From the NCBI GenBank assembly GCA_018665005.1, contig JABJEE010000141.1:1-9126 (forward strand): a stretch of 9,126 nt of DNA. Reading direction: 5' to 3'. Every line of letters starts with the position of its first letter. Position 1 is the stretch's first letter. Under the pieces are notes generated by a model. The model did not search any database, was not told the DNA's origin, and saw only the letters and a program-made list of their open reading frames with translations. This DNA is from Flavobacteriales bacterium (GTDB lineage: Bacteria; Bacteroidota; Bacteroidia; Flavobacteriales_D; Crocinitomicaceae). The translations under genes were made by a program, and so were the position numbers. Below, piece after piece: positions 1 through 6,562 of this stretch.

Positions 1-719
1 AAAAGCTGATTTAGCAAGGTGCTTTTTCCAGTATTCGGTGCACCAACAATGGCAACAGGCACACCATTTTTAAGTGCATTCCCCAATGCAAAAGAACCTG
101 AAAGTCTTTTTACAGTGACTAATACTTTTGATACCAGCTCTTTAAGCTGAGTACGGTCCGCAAATTCCACATCTTCTTCTGAAAAATCCAGCTCCAATTC
201 AATGAGAGAAGCAAAAGCGATTAATTCTTCTCTCAATATTTTTAAATCCGAAGAAAGATTTCCTTTTAGCTGATTAAGGGCAATTCTATGGGCTTTTTTA
301 CTTTGTGCAGCAATTAAATCCGCAACAGCTTCAGCTTGAGAAAGGTCAAGCTTACCGTTTAAAAATGCACGTTGGGTAAACTCTCCGGGATTGGCCATTC
401 GACAACCCGAAGCAATTAAGGTATCTAAGATTTGCTGCTGTACATAAGGGGATCCATGACAGGATATTTCAGCACTTTCTTCACCTGTAAAGCTTTTTCC
501 ATGATGAAATACAGTTACCAATACCTCGTCGATATTCGAGCCGTCAACAGCTTTGAACAGTCCAAAATGAACGGTGTGAGAGTCTACATTTGTCAATGAT
601 TTCGAAAAACAATTCGAAACAAGGGAAAGGGCCTCTGGTCCTGAAGCCCGGAGTACAGCAATGGCTCCAATACCCCCTGCGGTAGCTCTTGCACAAATGG
701 TATCTGTGGCTGAATTCAT
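1..719 (-). CDS. mnmE: tRNA uridine-5-carboxymethylaminomethyl(34) synthesis GTPase MnmE, 5' part only
   Basis: This is the first 239 codons of MnmE (TrmE), cut by the left edge. With MnmG, the enzyme installs the aminomethyl-type group on C5 of the wobble uridine of certain tRNAs, in the cytoplasm. The N-terminal formyl-tetrahydrofolate-binding domain (about residues 1-118) starts with MNSATDTICARATAGGIGAI and contains EISCHGS at 84-90. PGEFTQRAFLNGKLDLSQAE at 111-130 marks the passage into the helical domain. The Walker A/G1 loop GAPNTGKST lies at about 226-234, the position usual for the family. The later G motifs and the C-terminal cysteine motif fall outside the window. The ATG at 719 is chosen because the conserved N-terminus begins there. 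The gene follows the di-heme peroxidase by 16 bp and has a candidate promoter directly upstream. The identification is firm. Confidence 0.97.
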   Translation of the reverse strand, partial: MNSATDTICARATAGGIGAIAVLRASGPEALSLVSNCFSKSLTNVDSHTVHFGLFKAVDGSNIDEVLVTVFHHGKSFTGEESAEISCHGSPYVQQQILDTLIASGCRMANPGEFTQRAFLNGKLDLSQAEAVADLIAAQSKKAHRIALNQLKGNLSSDLKILREELIAFASLIELELDFSEEDVEFADRTQLKELVSKVLVTVKRLSGSFALGNALKNGVPVAIVGAPNTGKSTLLNQL

Positions 720-723
720 GGCG

Positions 724-750
724 CAAAGTTACGAATTAAAGACGCTCCAA
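724..750 (-). promoter_or_regulatory. Candidate Bacteroidota-type promoter for mnmE
   Basis: On the minus strand TAACTTTG (731 to 724) matches the Bacteroidota -7 consensus TAnnTTTG exactly. A TTG at 750-748 could be the -33 element, with a 16-nt spacer, slightly short for the usual range. Only CGCC separates the -7 box from the mnmE ATG at 719, so a transcript starting here would have almost no leader. The box overlaps the gap after the mbnH-like stop codon. It would let mnmE be expressed apart from the genes upstream. Inferred from sequence only. Confidence 0.5.
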
Positions 751-1713
751 GAATGAAAGATCGGTCAGAGACTTTAAAAAAGCGATCAGCTGTTTTTGTT
801 CTTTTGCGCTCAGCTCGAAAGAAACAATGGATTCATCTTGTAAATAATGTCCTTGGCCTCCATTTGCATAATGCGCGATAACCTCTTCAAGAGTCTCCAT
901 TGATCCATCATGCATGTATGGGTCAGTTACCTCAATATTACGTAAAGAGGGCACCTTAAAGCTGCCAATGTCTGCAGAATCAAGATGGATTCTAAATCGC
1001 CCTTTATCTGCACCATAATCTTTGTAAAGCCCATTGTTTTTGGCCTCGTGATTCGTGAAATGCGGTGACGCATGGCAATTTGTGCAGTAAAGTTTTTCAG
1101 AAAAAATTTTCCATCCTGCCCTTTCATTTGCATTAAGAGCTTTTTCATTTCCTTTTAGATAATGGTCAAAGGGTGCACTCATTGAAATTAATGAGCGTTC
1201 AAATGCTGCCAAGCTGCGAGTCAAAACATAGGCATCAAAATCCCTATTAAATATGCGTTGTGCTGCTTCTTGATATTCGGGAATCGCCCTAAGCTGAGGG
1301 ATCAAAACCTTCATGTTGTGACCCATTTCAACTGGCTCCTGAATAGGAACAATTGCCTGAAGCTCGAGTGTTTTGAGGTGGGCATCGAACATCACTGTTT
1401 TTAAAAATCCCGAATTCAAGATACTAGGGGAGTTTCTGTCTGTTTTTTGATCATTGATTCCCGTACTGGTTTTAAGACCATCTGTAAATGCAAAACCAGG
1501 TTTGTGACAGACTGCACAAGATATTGTATTGTCCAATGATAAGCGAGTGTCAAAGAAAAGCTCTTTTCCCAGCGCTACTTTTGCAGAATCTGTTGGGTTT
1601 TCTATCGTTGATGGTACAGCAACATATTGATTTAAATCAGGAAGCGGTCTACACATCAAGAATGTGGCACAAATGACAACGGAAGAAAATAGATATATTA
1701 TCCTTGAATGCAT
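736..1713 (-). CDS. Di-heme c-type cytochrome peroxidase of the MbnH/MauG/CcpA family
   Basis: A 325-residue exported di-heme protein. The N-terminus (1-20) is a signal sequence; Cys21 could be a lipid anchor but the residue before it is Met, so the lipobox is poor. Two c-heme sites are visible: CAVCH at 66-70 and CTNCH at 210-214. RNSPSILN (93-100), Gln119 and PVEMG (127-131, Glu129) match the conserved peroxidase-domain core, and PYMHDGS (265-271) gives Met268 at the position of the distal ligand of the second heme. The stretch that is usually FWDGRA reads MFDAHL (108-113), so the inter-heme Trp of CcpA and MauG is replaced by Phe109. Its start overlaps the stop of the MbnP-like gene as TAATG, which argues that it acts on that protein as MbnH does, by oxidising a Trp to kynurenine. 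That role is inferred from family and context; a plain H2O2-detoxifying peroxidase is the alternative. Confidence 0.88.
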   Translation of the reverse strand: MHSRIIYLFSSVVICATFLMCRPLPDLNQYVAVPSTIENPTDSAKVALGKELFFDTRLSLDNTISCAVCHKPGFAFTDGLKTSTGINDQKTDRNSPSILNSGFLKTVMFDAHLKTLELQAIVPIQEPVEMGHNMKVLIPQLRAIPEYQEAAQRIFNRDFDAYVLTRSLAAFERSLISMSAPFDHYLKGNEKALNANERAGWKIFSEKLYCTNCHASPHFTNHEAKNNGLYKDYGADKGRFRIHLDSADIGSFKVPSLRNIEVTDPYMHDGSMETLEEVIAHYANGGQGHYLQDESIVSFELSAKEQKQLIAFLKSLTDLSFLERL

Positions 1714-2672
1714 TAAGGAATAAAAATGGTCCGTTTTTCTAAAACAAATCCCAGATCATCCTTACATAAAATAAAAGCAGGCCCCGAATGATTTGAATTG
1801 ACTTTTATCATTCCATTAGAAGTGGAAATATCGGAATGTAAAATTTGTCTTCCGAGCTGATCAAGAATTAATATTGTCGAACTTGTAGCAGGTAATTCAG
1901 AATAATAAAGTTGGTTGTCATTCATGTAAATATTAGGTTGATCAACATGATTAGACAGTATCGAAGCTGACTGAGAAATGGTAAAGACGTCTTCTGTCAA
2001 TACATTATCCATAATCAGTTGATTCATGGCCGATGCCCCATGTAAAATACCTGAAGAAACTAGCTCTAAACCATTGACCCATCGGTCCACGTGACACTCG
2101 AGCTCCATATTAATTTGCGTTTCCGACACATCTGATTGAATTACGGACAGGCTTACTTGACGCTGCATATGGGCTCCGACGGAGTGAACCTCAAAATAAG
2201 ATGCGCCTTCTCCTCCTCCAATGATCATGGGCATGTAACCAAACTGCCATCCCCAATACATAGAGGGTAACTGAAAGCTTAATGGGTGCGTTTCTGGATA
2301 AGTTGAAATGTCGGCAGATTCCGTTCCTTGTTGGGTGTTGAGTCGATCAGGAACCCCAATCGTAAATTCTACTTGTTCAATATTTTCAATAGATAGGAAT
2401 CCGAGATATAATGTATGATTGTCTGGTTCCACAATATAGACATCATCCAAGGGATTTGAAACCTGTCCGCCATCATGGGTAATTATAACATCCGATACAT
2501 AGTAGTCGAAATGGTCTAAGGCATATGATTCACCGCTACCATGCGTCAATGTTGTTCCCATTTGCAAGGATACTGCATTAAAGACTGGCTTGATATTTAA
2601 GAAAATGTTTTTTTGAGCCCATGTATTGATGAGGGTACTCGTTATAAAAAGGGTGAAAATAAATTTACTCAT
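1713..2672 (-). CDS. MbnP-like secreted protein with C-terminal T9SS-like sorting domain
   Basis: A 319-residue secreted protein. Residues 1-19 form a signal peptide with likely cleavage TWA|QKN. The core (about 21-232) resembles the MbnP family: FDYYVSDVIIT at 55-65, HPLSFQLPSMYWGWQFGY at 129-146, a His-containing strand at 161-168, and the HGASAMNQLIMDNV segment at 211-224. Characterised MbnP proteins bind copper after the partner MbnH converts a Trp to kynurenine. The mature protein has only three Trp, W140 and W142 in the conserved MYWGWQ motif and W198, so the first two are the natural candidates. Residues about 245-319 look like a T9SS type A domain: ILILDQLGRQ followed by short beta strands and a final KRTIFIP. 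This suggests surface attachment or release through type IX secretion. The gene overlaps the methyltransferase by ATGA and the peroxidase by TAATG. Family call from motif memory and gene pairing; copper binding is inferred. Confidence 0.8.
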   Translation of the reverse strand: MSKFIFTLFITSTLINTWAQKNIFLNIKPVFNAVSLQMGTTLTHGSGESYALDHFDYYVSDVIITHDGGQVSNPLDDVYIVEPDNHTLYLGFLSIENIEQVEFTIGVPDRLNTQQGTESADISTYPETHPLSFQLPSMYWGWQFGYMPMIIGGGEGASYFEVHSVGAHMQRQVSLSVIQSDVSETQINMELECHVDRWVNGLELVSSGILHGASAMNQLIMDNVLTEDVFTISQSASILSNHVDQPNIYMNDNQLYYSELPATSSTILILDQLGRQILHSDISTSNGMIKVNSNHSGPAFILCKDDLGFVLEKRTIFIP

Positions 2673-3442
2673 GGTTTACGTGCAATATATAAAATTTCTT
2701 TTTTCATAAGACGAAACTTTACGACCTCGGTTGCATCAAATTCAGTATTTAAGTCAAACTCCTCAACTTTAAACCCTGCTTTTTCAAGGTAAGAAGGATA
2801 ATCTTTTCCAAACAAACGCACATGATCTTTTTGCCAGAAATGTTTTTCTCTTTCCTCAGGGCTTGTTATCGATTTGTCTTCATAAGTTTCGGCTCGACTC
2901 ATGTCTTGTGGGACCTGCATAATGGCCCACCCTCCCGATTTCATTACGCGATTAAGCTCGGACATACAACGAATAGGGTCATCTACATGCTCCATCACAT
3001 GATTACAGAAAATAACATCATACTGATTGTCCTCAAGAGGAATGTCGTGTAAATCAAAGTGGATATCAGCAATTGGAGAAACCAAATCTGCAGTCGTATA
3101 ATCCAAGTTTTTCTGCTTTTTAAAAAGAGTTAAAAAACACTGCTCTGGGGCAATGTGCAAAACCTTGAGTGATTCTGCTGAAAAAAAATCTGTTTTCCTT
3201 GTCAAATAGAGCCACATTAAACGGTGACGTTCAAGGGTTAGATCATATGGGCAAAGTACATTTTCTCGGTGTGCAACATTGGATCCGTAGGACAAAAACT
3301 TTGAAAAAGACCTTTCACAAACTGGACATTCCACCTTATTACCTCGATATAAAATAGGCGCAAAAAACTTGAAAATATAGCTTAGTCTTATTAATAATGG
3401 ACGTGGCAGTTTGTTCAATAAAAACTTATAGATTCTTTTCAC
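2669..3442 (-). CDS. Class I SAM-dependent methyltransferase with N-terminal Cys knuckle
   Basis: A 257-residue Rossmann-type methyltransferase of unknown substrate. Before the catalytic domain lies a basic, hydrophobic stretch (1-33) and a CPVC (39-42) with a further Cys at 64, which could bind a metal. The methyltransferase core shows a strand and loop VLHIAPEQ (94-101) in place of the usual acidic GxGxG, an acidic strand-2 region TTADLVSP (116-123), the motif IFCNHVMEHVDDP (144-156) and LNRVMKSGGWAIMQVP (163-178). DHVRLFG at 206-212 is typical of related Bacteroidota proteins. The start is GTG; the frame upstream runs to a stop with no ATG, and the conserved-looking N-terminus begins here. 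It heads the three-gene overlapping run with the MbnP/MbnH-like pair, but no functional link can be read from the sequence. Target could be a sugar, lipid or small molecule. Confidence 0.85.
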   Translation of the reverse strand: MKRIYKFLLNKLPRPLLIRLSYIFKFFAPILYRGNKVECPVCERSFSKFLSYGSNVAHRENVLCPYDLTLERHRLMWLYLTRKTDFFSAESLKVLHIAPEQCFLTLFKKQKNLDYTTADLVSPIADIHFDLHDIPLEDNQYDVIFCNHVMEHVDDPIRCMSELNRVMKSGGWAIMQVPQDMSRAETYEDKSITSPEEREKHFWQKDHVRLFGKDYPSYLEKAGFKVEEFDLNTEFDATEVVKFRLMKKEILYIARKP

Positions 3443-3447
3443 AATAT

Positions 3448-3455
3448 CAAAGTTA
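3448..3455 (-). promoter_or_regulatory. Candidate -7 promoter element for the methyltransferase-MbnP-MbnH operon
   Basis: The minus strand reads TAACTTTG, an exact fit to TAnnTTTG and identical to the box before mnmE. Only ATATT lies between it and the GTG start at 3442, so the transcript would be nearly leaderless. No clear -33 TTG is present at the expected distance. Inferred from sequence. Confidence 0.4.
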
Positions 3456-3478
3456 CAACAAAAGGAAAAGTAATTGTG

Positions 3479-3486
3479 TATTTTTG
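3479..3486 (+). promoter_or_regulatory. Candidate -7 promoter element for the oligopeptidase gene
   Basis: The plus strand reads TATTTTTG, a fit to the Bacteroidota -7 consensus TAnnTTTG, 15 nt before the ATG at 3502. The -33 region is poor; GTTA near 3452-3455 is the best available. It lies 23 bp from the opposing -7 box, so the two divergent promoters would share the DNA between them. The T-rich context makes a chance match possible. Confidence 0.35.
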
Positions 3487-3501
3487 TTTAAAGCGTCTTA
3501 T

Positions 3502-5595
3502 ATGAAACCACTTTTTTTAATTATTATAACCTTTTTAATAAGCCCATTTATCATGGCTCAAAATAAAAAACCCACAGCTATCAAAATACCTAAAGAGCTT
3601 GTTGCTCTTAAGCAAAAGAGAATAGACAACTATTACTGGATGAATCAGAGGGATTCTACTGATGTGCTCGACTATATAGATCAGGAAAACAAATACTGCG
3701 AAAGCTACTTCGAACCACTAAACCCATTGGTGGAAGAGTTAATGGCAGAATTCGATCGAAAGATTGATCCCAATGAAGAAGGAGCACCATTTTATTTCAA
3801 TAAAAAATTATATCAAGTCAAAAATGAAAAGGGCCTAGAGTACCAAAAAACATTTCTGAAAGAGGGAGAAAAAGAAATCCTCTTCTTTGATCAAAATGAA
3901 AGAGCCAAGGGGAATGAATATTACGACCTCGCCGATTGGGAACCCTCTCCTGATAATAAATTCCTGGCCGTGGCGGAAGACTTTGTGGGCAGAAGGAAAA
4001 ACACCATATCCATTCGTAACAATAGAAATGGGAAATACTTAAAGGACCGAATTGAAGATTCAAATGGAGACATCATCTGGTCCAACGACAACAAGGCCAT
4101 ATACTATATCAAAAAGGATGAACAAACACTGCGTTCATTTCAAGTTTATCGACACATTATTGGTAAAAAGTCGAGTGACGACGAGCTCATATATCAAGAA
4201 GATGATGAAAAATTTAGCGTGTCTTTCTACAAGAGTAAAACCGAGAAATACATTTTTATTGCAAGCTACAGCTCAATGACTTCAGAAATTCTATGGTTAG
4301 ATGCCAGAGATTATAGAGCTGAAGTCAATGTTTTTCTTCCAAGAAAATTTGACCATATCTATGAGGTAGATCATCACGAAAATGGGTTTTACATTTTAAG
4401 TAATATGGAAGCTGAAAACAATAAAATTCTATTTACAAGAAGCTTTCCAAAAAGCATTTTTCAATGTGAAGTATTTCAGGAAACGAATGAAAAAATCCTT
4501 ATTGAAGACATCGAAATATTTAAAGAATTTCTTGTGATTACAGAAAGAATTAATGGTCTTAAAAAGATGAAGCTCTACCCTTTTGAATCAAGAAAAGAAA
4601 AATACATCGAATTTAACGAGGAAACCTATTATCTTGGTTTAGGCGTTAATGATGATTATCATACAAATACACTCTTCTATTCATACAACTCGCTGACCAC
4701 ACCTTCCAGTATATTCAAATACGATATGATGTCAGGTGAGCAGACTCTGTGGCATCAGAAAAAAGTGCTAGATCCTACTTTTTCTAGTGATAATTACGAA
4801 TCTCAAAGAATCTGGGCAACAGCCAATGACGGCACGCAGGTCCCAATTTCTATTGTGTATAAAAAAGGAACAAAACTGAGCGAGGCTCCTTGTCTTTTGT
4901 ATGGCTATGGATCATATGGATACACCATTCCTGATTATTTCAGCGCCACCCGTTTGAGTCTTTTAGATCGGGGATTTGTCTTCGCTACGGCACACATCCG
5001 AGGCGGAAAATACATGGGTGAAGAATGGTATCAAAATGGGAAATTTTTAAAGAAAATTAATACGTTTACTGACTTTATCAATGCCGCTGAATACATGGGG
5101 CATATGGGGTTCTGTGATCCAAATAAAATATATGCCAACGGAGGGAGTGCGGGAGGTCTTTTAATGGGTGCCGTTTCTAATATGGCTCCATATCTATGGA
5201 AGGGTGTAGTATCTCAAGTCCCATTTGTTGATGTACTCACCACCATGCTCGATGAAAGTATTCCATTAACCACTTCTGAATTTGAGGAGTGGGGAAATCC
5301 TGCGGAAGAAGAGTATTATTATTACTTGCTCAAATACTCTCCATATGACAATATTAAAAAAATGGAATATCCCGCCATGTACATCACAACAGCCTATCAT
5401 GATTCACAGGTACAATATTGGGAGCCCTTAAAATATGTGGCAAAAATGAGAGAATATAAAACCGATGATAACCCCTTTATTTTCGACTGTAATATGAATG
5501 CTGGACATGGTGGAGGATCGGGAAGAACATCAGAGCGAAAAGAAAGAGCAAAGGTATATGCGTTTATTTTGGGATTGGAGAATAGCTTTAAGTAG
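3502..5595 (+). CDS. ptrB: Oligopeptidase B (S9A serine peptidase) with signal peptide
   Basis: A 697-residue S9A prolyl-oligopeptidase-family enzyme, close to the usual oligopeptidase B length. An N-terminal beta-propeller (about 80-430) precedes the alpha/beta-hydrolase domain. The triad is Ser549 in GGSAGG, Asp634 in YHDSQVQYW and His669 in NAGHGGGSGR; the spacings of 85 and 35 residues equal those I recall for the E. coli enzyme. Glu593 and Glu595 in SEFEEWGNP fall at the positions of the S1 glutamates that select Arg or Lys, whereas the two Asp said to aid P2 binding in E. coli align with Pro477 and Tyr479. The family cleaves short peptides after basic residues. ATG 3502 is preferred over the upstream in-frame start at 3397 because it begins a clean signal peptide, LISPFIMA|QNKK, and the upstream part lies inside the divergent methyltransferase gene. 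Export is unusual for this family, which is generally cytosolic. Confidence 0.93.
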   Translation: MKPLFLIIITFLISPFIMAQNKKPTAIKIPKELVALKQKRIDNYYWMNQRDSTDVLDYIDQENKYCESYFEPLNPLVEELMAEFDRKIDPNEEGAPFYFNKKLYQVKNEKGLEYQKTFLKEGEKEILFFDQNERAKGNEYYDLADWEPSPDNKFLAVAEDFVGRRKNTISIRNNRNGKYLKDRIEDSNGDIIWSNDNKAIYYIKKDEQTLRSFQVYRHIIGKKSSDDELIYQEDDEKFSVSFYKSKTEKYIFIASYSSMTSEILWLDARDYRAEVNVFLPRKFDHIYEVDHHENGFYILSNMEAENNKILFTRSFPKSIFQCEVFQETNEKILIEDIEIFKEFLVITERINGLKKMKLYPFESRKEKYIEFNEETYYLGLGVNDDYHTNTLFYSYNSLTTPSSIFKYDMMSGEQTLWHQKKVLDPTFSSDNYESQRIWATANDGTQVPISIVYKKGTKLSEAPCLLYGYGSYGYTIPDYFSATRLSLLDRGFVFATAHIRGGKYMGEEWYQNGKFLKKINTFTDFINAAEYMGHMGFCDPNKIYANGGSAGGLLMGAVSNMAPYLWKGVVSQVPFVDVLTTMLDESIPLTTSEFEEWGNPAEEEYYYYLLKYSPYDNIKKMEYPAMYITTAYHDSQVQYWEPLKYVAKMREYKTDDNPFIFDCNMNAGHGGGSGRTSERKERAKVYAFILGLENSFK

Positions 5596-6562
5596 TCTTT
5601 TACTTTTATCGGCTACAAATCTATCGGCACAGGATAGCCCGTCTCCTATTGAGAATTTTAAAGACAAAAAAGTATTTTATACGGACCTTGGCTTCAACGC
5701 TTCTCCCTTTAGGATTAAGTACCCTTACACCGAAGAGACAGATGTACTTAAATTCAAGAATAATTTCACAACCATAATGGGTTTAGGGTTTGCCTATAAA
5801 TGGTTTCATTTGCGAATTGCCTTTCCGGTGTTTGGATTTGTTAAACCCGTTGATCGTTGGGGTGAATCACAGCAATTCCAACTAGGATTTAATTTTTCAT
5901 TAAAAAAACTCTTTTTTGATGTTGATTTTAAGACCGTTCGCGGATATGCATTACAAAATTATGGAGACATTGATTCTTCCTTCAATAATTCAATTACAAA
6001 TCATCGCATTACGGAATCTCTGGGTGTTACTAATTTAAGTTTTAACGCGTGGTACTTTCACAACAAGGCATTTAAAATGTCTGCACTTCGTGGAAAACAA
6101 GCCCATTACAAAGAAGCTGTCCAAACTTGGTACCTGAAAAGTACTTTGAATGGCTTTGGCGTTGATAATGACGAAAAAGGTTTAATTCCCCCTTTTTTAA
6201 TTGACAATACATCCTCCAAAACTGAAGCCTCGACTTATTCAGCCATTGATCTTGGAGTCATCCCAGGATACGCCTACGTAACGAGGTATAATAACTGGCA
6301 AATTTCTGGTTGGTTGGGATTCGGAGCGGTAATTCAATCTAAATTTTATTCCCAGAATAGTACAACGAGAGGCTTTATTGGACTCGCACCAAGGTACGAT
6401 GTTCGCTTTATTGGTGGCTATACAAATGATAAATATTTTGTATTTCTCGACACTGAATTTGACAATAAATCCGTTGCCTTTAATGACCTCAAATACCGTC
6501 AATACTTTTACAGTATCCGCATAACTGCCGGGGTTAGGTTGGGAAACAAGAAGAACGATTAA
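5558..6562 (+). CDS. DUF4421-like outer-membrane beta-barrel protein
   Basis: A 334-residue exported protein of unknown function. Residues 1-24 form a signal peptide with likely cleavage LSA|QDSP. The rest is rich in alternating aromatic and polar strands, for example GLGFAYKWFHLRIAFPVFG (75-93), FQLGFNFSLKKLFFDVDF (107-124) and YFYSIRITAGVRLG (316-329), ending in a short charged tail. Overall this resembles the DUF4421 proteins of Bacteroidota, thought to be outer-membrane barrels. ATG 5558 is chosen over the earlier in-frame ATG at 5498 because the signal peptide starts there; it lies 38 nt inside the end of the oligopeptidase gene, with AAGG three bases before the start as a weak ribosome site. 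The gene is surely co-transcribed with the peptidase. Its stop TAA is shared with the opposing hydrolase stop in TTAA. Family assignment is moderate; no substrate or pore role can be stated. Confidence 0.75.
   Translation: MRLFWDWRIALSSLLLLSATNLSAQDSPSPIENFKDKKVFYTDLGFNASPFRIKYPYTEETDVLKFKNNFTTIMGLGFAYKWFHLRIAFPVFGFVKPVDRWGESQQFQLGFNFSLKKLFFDVDFKTVRGYALQNYGDIDSSFNNSITNHRITESLGVTNLSFNAWYFHNKAFKMSALRGKQAHYKEAVQTWYLKSTLNGFGVDNDEKGLIPPFLIDNTSSKTEASTYSAIDLGVIPGYAYVTRYNNWQISGWLGFGAVIQSKFYSQNSTTRGFIGLAPRYDVRFIGGYTNDKYFVFLDTEFDNKSVAFNDLKYRQYFYSIRITAGVRLGNKKND

Noticed and set aside
927..1148. Overlapping same-strand 73-residue frame inside the peroxidase gene, and other short frames on both strands.
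   Set aside because: They lie inside well-identified genes, show no domain, and read as shadow frames.
3397..3501. Upstream in-frame extension of the oligopeptidase (35 extra residues).
   Set aside because: It overlaps the start of the divergent methyltransferase, crosses the candidate promoters and would bury the signal peptide.
5498..5557. Upstream in-frame start for the DUF4421-like gene.
   Set aside because: It would add 20 charged residues before a clear signal peptide and deepen the overlap with the peptidase to 98 nt.
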